Shown: positions 37,206 to 49,343 of the stretch, piece after piece
Layout of the letters: every line of letters begins with the position of its first letter
How positions within the stretch are numbered: position 1 is the stretch's first letter
Notes under the pieces: generated by a model
Told to the model about the DNA's origin: nothing
The model's database searches: none
Seen by the model: the letters and a program-made list of their open reading frames with translations, nothing else
Source of the DNA: Liolophura sinensis
Taxonomy: Eukaryota; Mollusca; Polyplacophora; Chitonida; Chitonidae
Length of the DNA stretch: 64,000 nt
Assembly (NCBI RefSeq): GCF_032854445.1
Contig: NC_088305.1
Location: forward strand, 26,868,628 to 26,932,627
Direction of reading: 5' to 3'
Program-made: the position numbers and the translations under genes

Positions 37206-37312
37206 GTATTTATTTTATTTATTCATTTGATTGGTGTTTTACGCCGCACTCCGAATATTTCACGAATACAATGACGGACAGCATTATGGTGTGAGGAAAC
37301 CAGGCAGAGCTA
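37206..37312 (-). mobile_element. SINE 3' half
   Basis: Minus-strand 3' half with a TTTATTTATT tail, gattggtgttttacgccgca, gacagcattatggtgtgagg and aaaccaggcagagc; the tRNA-like head is absent. Confidence 0.8.
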
Positions 37313-37607
37313 TTATTTTGGGAAATATTTCCAGCACTGGTTGGAGTACTCACTTTCTAGGGTCCATTTTCACAAAACTTCGTAAATCAATTTTTCTTGA
37401 ATTTTTCCCCAAATGACTTCGCCTTATGGAGCTGTAACCCAGACAACTTCTTTTACGAAAAGAGTTCCGAGAAATGTAACTTACGTAGTTTTGTAAAAGT
37501 GGCCCCTGCTTCGCATCTTCAATGGCGACTGAAGTCGGATGGTATGGTTACTCTGAAAAATAAAAAACTAAATATTTCAGCATGTTATCATGTCTTCGGC
37601 AAGAGTA

Positions 37608-37978
37608 TTTATTTATTTATTTGATTGGTGTTTTACGCCGTACTCAGGAATATTTCACTTATACGACGGCGCCCAGCATTATGGTGGGAGGAAACCGAGC
37701 AGACACCGGGGGAAACCCACGATCATCTACAGCTTGCTGACAGACTTTCCCACGTTCGGCCGGAGAGGAAGCCAGAATGAGCTGGACTTGAACTCACAGC
37801 GACCGCATTGGTGAGAGGCTACTAGGTCATTACGCTGTGCTAGCACGCTAACCAACTGAGCCATGGAGAGGAAGCCAGCATGAGCTGGACTTGAACTCAC
37901 AACGACCGCATTGGTGAGAGGCTACTAGGTCATTACGCTGTGCTATCACGCTAACCAACTGAGCCACGGAGGCCCCCT
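37608..37978 (-). mobile_element. full-length SINE with duplicated tRNA-like head
   Basis: The most complete copy: TATTTATTTATT tail, conserved 3' half, middle part, head and terminal gagccacggaggccccc. The head is present twice: gaggaagccag to gccatgga at about 37765-37866, and again at about 37867-37974, almost identical. On the minus strand the head reads as a tRNA-like GGGGCCTCCGTGGCTCAGTT start with box B GTTCAAGTCC. Confidence 0.85.
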
Positions 37979-39660
37979 TGGCAAGAGTAGGTTATTAATT
38001 TGATTGTTGGTTAACGTCATACTCACACACTGTGCTTCAGGTCTCACCAACAAGTCTACAAATCCCCAGTCCATGGCCGAATTTGAACTCAAGTGTAATG
38101 AACAGATGGCAATGGCGTGTAGATTTATAACATATCTTTTCTTTGAAGTAGGCATCGATATTTACATGCTGCCATATCACTGGTTATAGTTTTACACATG
38201 ACACTCAAGTAACATGAAATATCACATGAAGTATGCAAGGATGGGTTAGAAAATGTAACCATGTTTTGTTGAAGTTTCCTATTTTTTGTTTCTCTTTTTG
38301 TTCCTGACTATTGTCGTCGTTGTGAGAGTTACACAAGGAAACATCAAAAAATGGCGCAACTCCGAGAAAAACAAAACCCACAGCTGATCACATGCTTAAT
38401 GAACAGTTATGATAATGATAACGATCACCTGTATAACAGACCTGTTTGAAACAACAAAATGGCTGACAGATATCTAAAATAGGTCACAGGGGAAAACGTC
38501 CGCACATAAAGTTACTGTTTGACATCAAACCACTGTCCAGCCAGAGGATAAGCGATTCTATCAACACTTTCACGACGTCATGATTGTTCATTATACAGTG
38601 GATTTTGGTACAGCATACAGATAATATTCCAGAAGAGTAAAACCATATTTTTTTTGACGATACATTGATGAAAGCTGTTATCGTCTTCATTAAATCGCAC
38701 ACTCTCAAGAATTGTTCTCCCTTGCAGGTGTTCATGAGACAAGACCAGGTCTACCGTGGTCGTTAAATCGCACTTCTTTCAGACGGAGTTGTTGTCAGTC
38801 GATCTATGTGACATGCGCATTGAGCTTGACCTAGGTTTGAAAAACACTGGGATATATACACATCAATCAAAACAAATCAACTGGCATTCAGTTTTGTTTT
38901 TTGTGCCATTGTAATTCTCCGCATTCATTAACGAAATTAAGACATTTGAAAGCTATGTAACTCGATATGATTTTTTAAAAAAATTTTCACTGAAATAAAT
39001 GCAGTGAGATGCTTGAATTCTAAGGTGGCAGAAATAAGCACAAAAATTATCTGAAATACCATAAAAGATAGTTCTTTGACAGTGAGGCTGAATTTTTCCA
39101 ATCGAGTATAAGAAGCCCATTGTAAAAAATGAGACTGCCATACTGAACACAAATGCCTAATTTGGATAATAAGCATTTAGTGTTCAAACGGTACACCGGG
39201 TAAAGTTAAGAAACTATTTTTCAGTAAATAGTGGTTACACAACATCCTGATACGTGTGAGGAGATTCATGTCATGACGTCATCATTTCGGCTACAGTGGC
39301 GGCCTGCAGACTTCAGTGTGTAGATCCCTCAGGCGGGCGTCAGCATTCTTTCTTCTGATATGCAAGGAATGTGTGTATAAAATTATATGCTATTCTATTT
39401 CAAAGTTCTACATTCGCAAGTGCACACGAGCCTCGGGGGTCCATCTTGGTCTTGGACAGGGATTTGTGCATTACCCGCGCTCCCACCACTGACAAGAAGC
39501 CATCGACAATGCTCTTCTAATTGAAGTTCTCTTGTCTTCTTCCATTATGGCGTCCCTACTTGTATGTATCATGTGGAAAAGTTCGTCAGTAACTTGCCAA
39601 CTGTCGTTGGTTTACGCCGGATGCTCCACTTTCCTTCACCCATAAAACTGACCGCAGAGC
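37979..39660. other. stretch without a supportable gene
   Basis: Short unconvincing open frames only; no repeat or RNA gene recognised. Confidence 0.5.
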
Positions 39661-39664
39661 TATA

Positions 39665-39862
39665 ACTGACGGGCCTCTCACCAATGCAGTCGCTTGGAGT
39701 TCGAGACCAGTTAATGCCGACTTCCTCTCCGGCCGTAAGTGGAAAGGTCTTCCAGTAACATGCGGACAGTCGTGGGTTTCCTTATGCAGGGCTCTTCCCG
39801 GTTTCCTCCCACCATAATGTTGGCCGCCGTCGTATAAGTGAAATATTCTTGAGTACGGCGAA
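39665..39862 (+). mobile_element. tRNA-derived SINE
   Basis: Plus-strand copy from the head (cctctcaccaatgcagtcgc) through ctctccggccgtaagtgg to tataagtgaaatattcttga and gtacggcg. Its normal 3' end (taaaacaccaatcaaa) is replaced by the left end of the candidate transposon starting near 39.87 kb. Confidence 0.85.
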
Positions 39863-39864
39863 AA

Positions 39865-40050
39865 CTCAAGTTTTCAGGGTCGTGGGCAAACTGACCCTGA
39901 AATATAGGATCGGAAAATAAGGGTTAAACTGTTTGACGCTAACAATAAGGGTCATTGTTCTAAACAAGACAGATTTTAGGGGTGAAACACGATACTGACC
40001 CTAAATATTTGAAACCTTCATTTTTAGGGTTGCAAACACAGGCAAGTTTT
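39865..40050 (+). repeat. left terminal region of candidate two-gene transposon
   Basis: Begins with a hairpin, tttcagggtc ... gaccctgaaa, followed by repeated agggtt, agggtc and gaccct motifs and tttttagggttgc. The segment gggcaaactgaccctgaa resembles the reverse complement of the region near 48.69 kb (ggggcagtgtgaccccaa). Similar GGGT-rich sequence closes the unit at 48.54-48.72 kb. Confidence 0.5.
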
Positions 40051-40684
40051 TCCATTCGACTAAAAAAATTAGATCAGTAGATTATAGTCTACCCTGAAAG
40101 TGTGGGTAGATCACTAGAAGCAGAATCTAAACAAGAACAAATAGATTTATGTGATATACTTAAATACTTAGCTCGTCTTCATTTCTCCTCCTGCTGAAAA
40201 TGTCACTTAATGAAGAGAATAATTTGATGATCCTCTAACAAATCTGAGACACCTAATTAATTGGGTCTAGAGGTCATACTCAGGATGTACAAAATTATGC
40301 AGTTGAAAAAAAGCCTTCATCCAACAAAATGATATCAAATAAAAACACAAATATGTAAAAAGACTTTTTTACCAAAGCTTGATGCAAGTTGAAAACTGCC
40401 AAGAGCAAACAGTTTTACATATTTCAAATGTGGCGCATCAAACCGCTGTTGTTTGGCTCTGAAAACTTGAGCTGCATTTACGAGTTCTAATGCCTATTTT
40501 CACAAAGAAAGTTTGCATACAGTGAGGCATTGTCACAAAATGAGTAATGTATACCTACAGGCTGATAATCTGGCATGTTCTGATACAGAATTACAGCAGC
40601 ATTGGACTGTCTTTTTTATGATTTTCCATAAGTGAAAGTGCTCATCAAATTCAAGAGTGTCAAACCTATCCACAACAAAACATA

Positions 40685-43407
40685 TTAAATCACTGGAACC
40701 AACAACAATGTTTCAACAACAATTTTCCCAATTTTGACTTTGCCATCAGGGTCAAATCCGGTTACGATGGCTTCGCTACACTTGTGGTTCATTCCATGGA
40801 TATTTGCCCTTCTGCACACAGTAACATTAGTCCCGTTGAACAAATCAGATATATGATCACCACAGTCCATATTATTAGTACTTTGAGGGTGGCCATCATT
40901 CACTTCAACATCTTCACTCAAGAATGAACCTTGAGTGACATTGACAACTTGTTGTATCTGGTGTCGAACAGCAAGAGTTTTGGAAACATTGATGGAATTT
41001 CCTGACAGAACTGCAGCGCGTTTGAAGAAGTAGTGCTTTGCTTCAAAAAGCATGACCCAATGTCTGATGAATGGACCTACTTCTTTCATTAGCCTTGGAT
41101 AATAGAGGGTATAGTGCATCTTGGGAGTTATACGCACGTTCTTAAGTGTCGAAGGAATTCCCTGAATAACAGCAGCAACTGCATTTCAAAGTAGCATAGA
41201 ACATCTTCATCAACTTTAGGTACCATTATGAGATCAACAACATCAATGAACTGGAGGAGCAGCCGCCACCGTTTATCTCCTACAGATACACAGTCCCCAA
41301 TTAAGAGTGGCAACTTTCTAAGCAGACATCAATACTGAGCAGCTGAAATGGTAATGGCAATTATTAAATCATATTTAGCTTTGAATATCATCAGACAGTG
41401 AAAGAGAGAAGGCTTGCAATTTTCAAGGAGAAATAAATATTACATTACAAGATATAAACAGGGCATGTACATACATAACATACTGTTTCAGACTCCTTTA
41501 ACTTAGCATCACTGATAGAAGATGGCTTATTCTTTGCATCCTGTGCATTGTAGTCAAAGTTGGCAATTCTAATTGCCTTAGAATACTCCTTCCTGTCAAA
41601 ACATAAAAGGGGCATAACTCTTGCAAGCTGGATTTCAAAAATATATGATTTCAACTAGAATTTGCTGGTAGAATATAAATTTATTTTGAAGCCCTCATAA
41701 TTTAAAAGACAACTGGAAAACTGACTGTGACCGCTGTTCTTATTGCAAGGGTTTACAGGTCATCAGTAAATCATCACCAGTAAGTGAATCAGATGTATGA
41801 TTCAAGGCAGGTAAAATTCTGAAAAAAACTCTACCTGTAATATGGGTTTGAGCATAGCAAGAATCAAGCCTTCCAAAATGTCATGATGAACATTGGCAGC
41901 ATACGCTTCAGCACAGTGGAAATACTGAGATTCAATGTAACATCTTGATCTTGTGCCATTGGATGGCCGACCAGTCAATACTAGAGTGCCGAGATTGCGA
42001 TTAAAGCTGTTTCTACTACTAACTTGGCATTCTTTTGAAATGGCCTATAAGAAGAAATTATGACAAATATGTAAAACGTACAGAGTTAGGAAAGGGCTTA
42101 AAATTGCAATGTAATACATTTTACAATCCCATTACCACAGGACAAACCCAAAAAACGTTTTAGAATCAGGAAAATGCTGGATTAAAAATTGAAATGATAT
42201 TTCAACGTTTCAAATCAGTTGTCAGTGATTTTGATTTCCAAGAACTGGATATATTGACCTTCACTTGTATGTCAGCTGAAATACAATGGCAGTAACGTGA
42301 TATACAAGTTCTCTCCCCATAAAAGCAATCCTGAAGCCCGAAGACTGAATGAGCAGCCTTGTTATCCATTGCAAACTGAGCAATGGTCCCTTGTATAAAC
42401 ACCTCTTCTCCATCAACAGTGAAACAGAATTTCTGGAAACAAACAATTCAAAGAGTGCATTAGAAGCCAATAAACACTGTGACTGAAGTCTGTGTGAAAA
42501 TCGCTTTCACCACTGTGGTATACACATGGTGTAAGCCAGTTTTTTTACTGTTTTTTTTTCACACAAACAATTTAATTTTACTTCAATGACCATCTCTTAC
42601 ATTTTCCTGATAGTAGCGTAGTCACCAACAAAACTTCTGCTTCTGTCTTTATATGGGTTTTAACCAAAAACAGCATTCTCCCCAGTATAAGGCTGGTTAT
42701 ACTTACATCTTCTACTTTCCTCAAGTTTGAATTCAATCGCTTCAAGATGACTTCCCAGCCAATATTAGGGTTTTTTGTACCATTTCAAATACAAAAGCTT
42801 TGACACAGATGCTTTTCAAAAAAGACCTATATACTGGATCCAGATTTAGTACGGAGAAGAATACTGCTGCTGAAAAACAATTATAAAATTACAGGTACAT
42901 GTAAGTCAGTTATAAAGAATTATTGATAAGAAATTCAGTTTACCTCTATTTATCTAATAACTGACCTCAGAATACCTGCTATTTTCATTTCATTAGCTAA
43001 TGTTGACTTCCAGGCTGATGTGGTAGAAATAATCTATAAACGACTGTGAGTCACAACCAGTAAGGCACCAAAATCTTAACCACACGTTAGCAGCTTCAAC
43101 AGTTCATCATTTTCATGTTTTCATCAGCTCTTTATTGGAAGATCACTGATGTTCGAAGATGAACTCATCACTTGAAATAATAACATCACTAAGAACAAGA
43201 CACCATGTACATGTCAAATTTATCAGTACACAAGCTCACCAAGATTGGTGTCTTTGACCCCAATGGACTGACCACTTCAAACCCATCATAGCACAGCTGC
43301 AGTTGTAGAGCGTTATGGTTTCTAGTAAACAGAGGATGGTTGCGACAATAAGACCCGTGCAAGAAGTCTGGCATTACCCCATAAGTATCAGGTCTTTTCT
43401 TTAACAG
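40685..43407 (-). pseudogene. uncharacterised multi-copy animal gene family, copy 1 (broken)
   Basis: Split gene read right to left with GT/AG borders. Exons are 43240-43407, 42707-42869, 42265-42432, 41835-42044, 41484-41592 and 40685-41342. In order it encodes NPLGSK-type motif (here SPLGSK), a segment around NLDPVYRS, GTIAQFAMDNKAAHS with a Cys-rich stretch, FHCAEAYAANVHHDILEGL, and finally LPLLIGD plus RITPKMHYTLYYPRLMKEVG and FEAKHYFFKRAAVL. I recall proteins with this motif order as abundant uncharacterised predictions in invertebrate and fish genomes; the function is unknown to me. Breaks are a missing base in the second exon near 42783 (compare copy 2), a TGA where Trp is expected at 41329-41331, and a one-base frameshift near 41153. 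Further 5' exons may lie between 43.4 and 43.9 kb. Confidence 0.5.
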
Positions 43408-43499
43408 CTGTGAACCCACACAATGGTAAGAAGGAAAGACCAAGACAATGGAATAAGATCAATACCTTTTTGTAGACTTTGTATAAATCTTCTATTACC

Positions 43500-43662
43500 A
43501 CGTCCCGCCGGAAGGTCTGACAGCAACGTGCGGATGGTCGTGAGTTTCCCCCGGGCTCTGCCCGGTTTCCACCCACCATAATGCTGGCCGCCGTCGTATA
43601 AGTGAAATATTCTTGAGTACGGCGTAATACACCAATCAAATAAATAAATCAAATAAATCTAT
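43500..43662 (+). mobile_element. SINE 3' two-thirds, shared by both duplicates (copy 1)
   Basis: aaggtctgacagcaacgtgc, gggctctgcccggtttccac, ggccgccgtcgtataagtga and a (AAAT)n tail. It lies between the two divergent genes and is present at the same place in copy 2, so it inserted before the duplication. Confidence 0.85.
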
Positions 43663-43992
43663 TGCCAGGTCACCTACACTATAACTGGATGATACCTTTC
43701 TACATGATATAACTTACAGGCATACATGCATCTGATTTGTGTGCAGCATACCTGTGATCTGAATATCCTGTCACTGTACAGTAATTTCGGAATGGGAATT
43801 TACTGCATCGAATGAATCCTGGGTTGAACTCGACAATTCATATCTCCCATTAGTATGACCGTCTAGAGACCGACGGCTATTAACATATTCATGAAACACT
43901 TAAAACATTTAAACCTGTTGCCTTCACATTCGTTTTTTTTCTTGAGAAATACTGTAATTTAGTTATGGTATTGTTTTTTTTTTCTTTTTCAG

Positions 43993-46900
43993 AACAAGAA
44001 GTTGATGAACTGACTATGCTTGACTTTACAGTGTCCACAATACGGGAATTCTGACCGACAGTCACACTAGGAAAATGCTACAAATTCTTCACAAACTTAA
44101 AAAGCTTCCAGGAAGATCAATCCAGCCTGGCTTTGCCTCAATTACCTTTGCCCCCTCCTGAATTCACTGAAGAGACCAAAATGGCAGAACAACATGACAT
44201 CCCATCTGATGACAATGGAGCTACAGTGGAATGCCCTCAAACTTAGAGGGATTTGAAGTTCAACCATCCATCTCTGTGGCATCCACATCCAGGGCAACAA
44301 ATACACCAAGCATGGCCTGCATGCCGATTCTAAAAGACTTCCCTATCCAGAAAGCTGTCTTCCCGCCGAGAGGCACTGTCCATGATTCAGAGAGAACACC
44401 ACACAATTTCTGGCAAGACTGCCATCTCAAATGCAGTTGTTGACTTAATGCAGAAGTATTCAACTTCTCCAGGGTATGTACCTTGATTTGTTTGGAAATA
44501 TTATGGTGATGAATTTCTCTTAGTTAATAAGTCATAAAAAGTGTACCGATCAGCCCATCCATTAACCCCTGTTAATAATGTAGTTATGGTAAAAAAATGC
44601 ATTTTTCAGAGGTAAATAAGTGTCATGAAATATCCTTTTGGTGCTGACACTTACATTTTTCCAGTGAGATATCATTCTACCTCATTTGAAACAAACCTGA
44701 AAACATTTCTATGTCAAGTTTGATAGAATACTGATTTTATTTGTTTTATTTGTATTGGTGTTTTACGCCGTAATCAAAAATATTTCACTTATACGACGGC
44801 GGCCAGCATTTTGGTGGGTGGAAACCGGGCAGAGCCCGGGGGAAACCCACGACCATCTGCAGGTAGCTGACAGACCTTCCCACATACGGCCGGAGAGAAA
44901 GCCAGCATGAGCTGGACTTGAACTCACAGGTGAGAGACTCCTGAGTCATTACGCTGCGCTAGCGCGCTAACCAACTGAGCCACGGAAGCCCCGATAGAAT
45001 ACTAAGAATCAGATAAAATGTTTACCTTAGTAAAGGGGCAATTTGCTGTATATTTGTGTACTCCTTCAACCCACTGTGATGGTACGATACTTTATGTTCA
45101 GTTTTACAAACATATGAGATTTCGAAAAGAGCTGTTGTTACCCACACTCACACACAGACCCGAATAAATTCATTACTTACACGTTGAAATATTGTACAGG
45201 TATGCCCAATTTTGAGCTGAAAGGGATGGCATCCACCACACTGCTATACCACTATCCAAAGCTGGAGATGGGAATGGGTGTGTCAAATGCAGTGGTAAAT
45301 TTTAAAACATGGCACATCAGTCGGCTTTGATTGCCAGCAGAACCACTCTCATGTTGCCATATTCTCGAAGTTAAAGGAATACTTCCCTGCGCAGAATTCA
45401 GAGAATATTGTAAGAAATATTAGTTTAAATGCAGATCTACTTACATATACAAAGACAAATGCCATATATCAGCAACAGCCTTGAAACACCAAGTTCGATA
45501 TGTAGTGTGAATTTATCAGTCTGTCTTTTATTGTTGGTAAGTTATCTGTTTACCATATTGCAGTCTTTTTATATAGAAAAAGGCGTTTACATTGTATCAA
45601 AGCATCCTTGTTTTTTTTCTCCATGTAGAGAAGTTGGCATGCTGCTTTGACTAAAAAGTTAAAGAACTGGAGAAAAACAAGCAACATTGATGATCCCATA
45701 ATTGAACTGATGCGTCAAAGGTACGCTCATCAGGGGAATTTAGGACGAGAAGCTCAGTGCTCTCCCAAACGCAGGAGGACAACCAAAACGACACAGATGA
45801 CAGAAGATGTGACACGGGAACTGGAGGAGCACAGACACGTATTTGCACTTAGATGCTAGTGTAAATTTTGGCAACATAACTGACTGTAAAACTGACTGTC
45901 ATTGTATAAGTGGAAAAGTGCAACGTTAAACAACAATAAAGTATCTTATTTTATCTTTACTTTTATTTCTCAAATACCTCCCATGTTAATTTCATCAGAA
46001 TAAGGTGTCTCAATGACACAGACAACCTTTTCCACTCCAGGCCACTTCCCATTTTTTTTCAGTAATTAAATATTATGCAGACTGAGCTTATGTGTTTGAG
46101 TTGTGACACTGACATGTTGAGCAATGACCGATGAAACGACCTTCCCAATTAATCTGTCATTTTCAGTCATGTTTTCAGCAGGTCTCATACCGATACGGGC
46201 AGACCTGTCGCTAACTAAGCCTGCTATGCATGCAGTCACAAGTAAACAACACGTTTTTAGGTCAGTAATGTATTTCATGGAAACTGTTCAACTCTGATTG
46301 TTATAGGTCATTCTCAGAGAATGCCAGAAGCCAGCAAGGGCCATAAACATTCGTTTCCTGGATGATGAAACGGAAATCACTTTCAGACTTAGGCGCCATT
46401 TTTTGATGAACGAAGTGACACACGCCCAAAGCGTGTTCAAGGAATGCCATCTTTGATCCATTGTAAGAGGACGCCTTGTATATTTCAGCACATTTATTAC
46501 TTCATGAGCCTTTGAAAAGCACACAGCTCTTAGTAATAGCATCTTAAGCAGTGATTCTTTTAACTGTAGCTGTGCACTTCTGTTCGTTTCATTTATGTAA
46601 GAAAATCAAATTCCATTTGATGTCTATTGATGTGCAGTGTTAAGCCTTTTGTCCACTTTATTAAATTCAGTGGAAGTGTTTCAATTTTTTAAGGTGAATG
46701 TTTAATTTTGTTTACACATGCTGAAAGAACTCTGCAGAATCCTGCCTATGGCAAATACGTTCACAGGGTTTTACTCGAAACTGAGGATTCTGCTGCCAGA
46801 ATTGATATTGGCGGTGGTGAGGGATAAGGTGTCTGCCTTTCCACGCACTCATGCCTTTAGACAGTTAGTAACAGACATCTCATACATCGAGGAAGAAGAC

Positions 46901-47501
46901 ATTGTTTGATTCTGATAAGCATTATAGCATTTGCATGAACTTGTTTAAGCCTAAAATGTGTGTGTTACTTGTGCAGAGATGTTCATGTCATTGTGTGATT
47001 AATAAGATAATGAAAACCGTTAATAATGCATGAAGCCATCCTCACATGAAACTTCAAGAATGTGAAACAAAGACTTGTCATTACAACTTTGTTACTGCTT
47101 CTGAGACCAGTGAAAAATTTTTGCCACCAAATGCCAAAGAAATAAAAAAAAAATCAATTTTTTTTTCTCCAGATCTGAATGTAATTGGAGGTGTGGCTGG
47201 ATTGGCATACCTACTGACAACAACAGCACAGAAGGGCACCCATCCACACAAATTCATCTTGGACATTTGTTCGAATAAGTCAGAAGATATCATTAATGCT
47301 ATCCCACATATGCATCAGCCATTTATTCAGATCTTTGGGACACCCACGGACAGGCAGAAGATTGTGCTCTTCGCAGAAAAGTTGGCAGTATGCAGCTGTT
47401 CTTCAAAAGCTGTTTATGGGCTGTTGACACTGTTCTATTTACTGGATGTAGCATATCCAGCTGTTGTCTCAACAGCCTTGGAATTCATCCAGATAGCATG
47501 A
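43993..47501 (+). pseudogene. SAM-domain SAMD3-like gene, copy 1 (broken)
   Basis: Split gene. Visible exons are about 43993-44473, 45200-45294, 45629-45838, 46307-46462, about 46700-46906 and 47172-47501. The first encodes the second half of a SAM-like domain (EVDELTMLDFTVSTIREF). The third encodes WHAALTKKLKNWRK and a basic block. The fifth encodes CRILPMANTFTGFYSKLRIL. The last encodes VIGGVAGLAYLLTTT and ends with YGLLTLFYLLDVAYP and a stop at 47499-47501. This order recalls the expanded SAMD3-like proteins of fish and invertebrates (remembered, not searched). Lesions are TGA at 44052-44054 where copy 2 has a sense codon, and a donor G lost at the third exon (CAC|GT instead of CAG|GT). 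The first exon also changes frame internally in both copies. Confidence 0.45.
44745..44992 (-). mobile_element. full-length SINE inside the plus-strand gene intron (copy 1)
   Basis: Minus-strand SINE with all parts, from attggtgttttacgccgtaa to gagccacggaagcccc. It has a 13-base gap in the head next to ttgaactcacagg that is also present in copy 2. Confidence 0.9.
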
Positions 47502-47756
47502 CTGGCTACTCAACCAAGGAAACCTCACATGAGAGCAGTGGCCTTATGGAGGAAATTAAATCTATAGTGCCTTTGTTTTTTCTGGGGTTTTTTCTTTTTC
47601 TCAGTACTGTGCATCTTGTCTGTTTCCAGTTCTGGTCACTTTTTTTCACATCGTTACTAACTACTATATTCTTCTCAGGTTTACCGGTTTTATCCTGTTT
47701 CATTGTTTTTCTTTACCGGCTACTGTATATTTATTTGTCATTTTTGCCTATCTATC

Positions 47757-47760
<4 letters not shown>

Positions 47761-47824
<64 letters not shown>
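47761..47824. repeat. (TA)n microsatellite, copy 1
   Basis: About 64 bp of TA. The matching tract in copy 2 (57590-57609) is only about 20 bp. Confidence 0.97.
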
Positions 47825-47825
<1 letters not shown>

Positions 47826-48019
47826 TTACGTGCTTGTGTGCGTCCGATGCAGGGCATGCACACATGCGATAATAAATTTTGCGATATCCCTTGACACCCT
47901 GTACTCTCCAGTAAACATGTGATATTTTAAAGCATTGAACTACTGTTCATCTTGATTGCTGTTATTTTTTTACATGCCATTTTGTCCATCGTTTGCATGT
48001 CTTTCTCTCTGAACATGTG

Positions 48020-48022
<3 letters not shown>

Positions 48023-48084
<62 letters not shown>
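48023..48084. repeat. (TA)n microsatellite, copy 1
   Basis: About 62 bp of TA. The matching tract in copy 2 (57752-57836) is about 85 bp. Confidence 0.97.
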
Positions 48085-48088
<4 letters not shown>

Positions 48089-48540
48089 CATGCTTGTTTC
48101 TAACCAGGATAAACATAATATAATAAACCTTGTGATATATTTGACTGTTTTTGTAACACAGATGCTTCAAATCAAACACAACTGGTTTTGTTGATATCTT
48201 GTACTATTCTTTTCAAACTTAACTTCAGGTTTAATCATGCATTTTAATGAGGACCTCCTTGGAGCATGTGCTATAACTGAGGCATCATACTTGGCTTCCT
48301 TGGCCTGGTGCCCCTGTGGTGTACGTAATAATATACTTACCTGCACATGATGTTGCAGTTTTTGGGGTGCTGTTTAATCTTTGCCCCCTGCATTAGGACG
48401 AGCATAATCAACCCCACTGGACCATTATCGTGTATATATCATGGGGTCTGATATGCAGAGTCTGTCTATTCCCAGGCTAATGATAATCGTCAAAACTTTA
48501 CAAATCATTTGCTGCGAATTTAATATCACCAATGACATTA

Positions 48541-48716
48541 ATTATAAAAGGGTCGCTCCAACCTATTTTTAGGGTTGCATTCTCCTATCTATTCTTTGTC
48601 ATGAGCATAGCTTTAAGGGTCATACAAAGATATTTATTTCTGCATAACCCATCTATATATGATAATATCAACCCTAGTTTTTGGGGTCACACTGCCCCAG
48701 GGTAGAACTGTAGCAT
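48541..48716 (-). repeat. right terminal region of candidate two-gene transposon (copy 1)
   Basis: Contains gggtcgctcc, tttttagggttgcat, taagggtcat, aacccatc, aaccctag and tttttggggtcacactgccc then cagggtag. The reverse complement of the last part resembles the left end at 39.87 kb. The density of GGGT/ACCC motifs is far above the surroundings. Confidence 0.5.
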
Positions 48717-48912
48717 CGTCATATCTGCGAAGTAGCGTTTTGTTCCAGGCAAAACATCATTAATTTCTAATTAGTGGGCCTCTGCGGACGCTTTACTCTA
48801 TCAGTATAATATGGAATACGGGAGGTAACTGCTCCGTCTGTTGTTGATGTACTTCCGGTGTTATCATGAACGTCTGCTGTTCAATATATGTTCCACGCAC
48901 GTGCGTGGGCTT

Positions 48913-49102
48913 AGAAGAGCCCTACAGCGCCATCTATGATGTCCAATAATTATTGTTTTATTCAAATTTACATAGAAAAGGCACCAAATCCAGAGAATAT
49001 GACCACAGAAACGTGTAAGGCAACATACAGGTAAAAAAAAGCGGATAACTTGGAGGCATACGGTTATGTAGCACTCGCTGTGCCACTGCGAAAGCAGTTC
49101 AC
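48913..49102. repeat. 190-bp direct repeat, unit 1
   Basis: From agaagagccctacagcgcca to gaaagcagttcac. It is nearly identical to 49152-49343, separated by 49 bp. The family is not recognised. Confidence 0.92.
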
Positions 49103-49151
49103 TCGTGAGTCTCAAGTATCGAAAATTGAACCATTCATAGTACAAAATATG

Positions 49152-49343
49152 AGAAGAGCCCTACAGCGCCATCCATGATGTCCAATAATTATTGTTTTAT
49201 TCCAATTTACATAGAAAAGGCACCAAATCCAGAGAATATGACCACAGAAACGTGTAAGGCAACATATAGGTAAAAAAATAAGCTGATAACTTGGAGGCAT
49301 ACGGTTATGTAGCACTCGCTGTGCCACTTCGAAAGCAGTTCAC
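49152..49343. repeat. 190-bp direct repeat, unit 2
   Basis: Second unit of the repeat at 48913-49102, with few substitutions and small A-run indels. Confidence 0.92.

Larger units (their letters stand above)
42215..48771 (+). repeat. 6.5-kb direct duplication, copy 1
   Basis: Nearly identical to 52004-58519 in the same orientation (offset 9789 at the left side, 9828 further right). It includes part of the minus-strand gene, the whole plus-strand gene, two shared SINEs, two TA tracts and the right GGGT-rich end plus about 55-70 bp beyond it. The left border is near tcagt-tcagtgattt and the right border near ttaatttctaat. Confidence 0.93.

Noticed and set aside
46066-46542. Minus-strand open frames of 70 and 84 codons in the SAMD3-like gene
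   Set aside because: They repeat in both duplicates but are antisense shadows. The upstream one lies in the intron and the other covers the plus-strand exon at 46307-46462.
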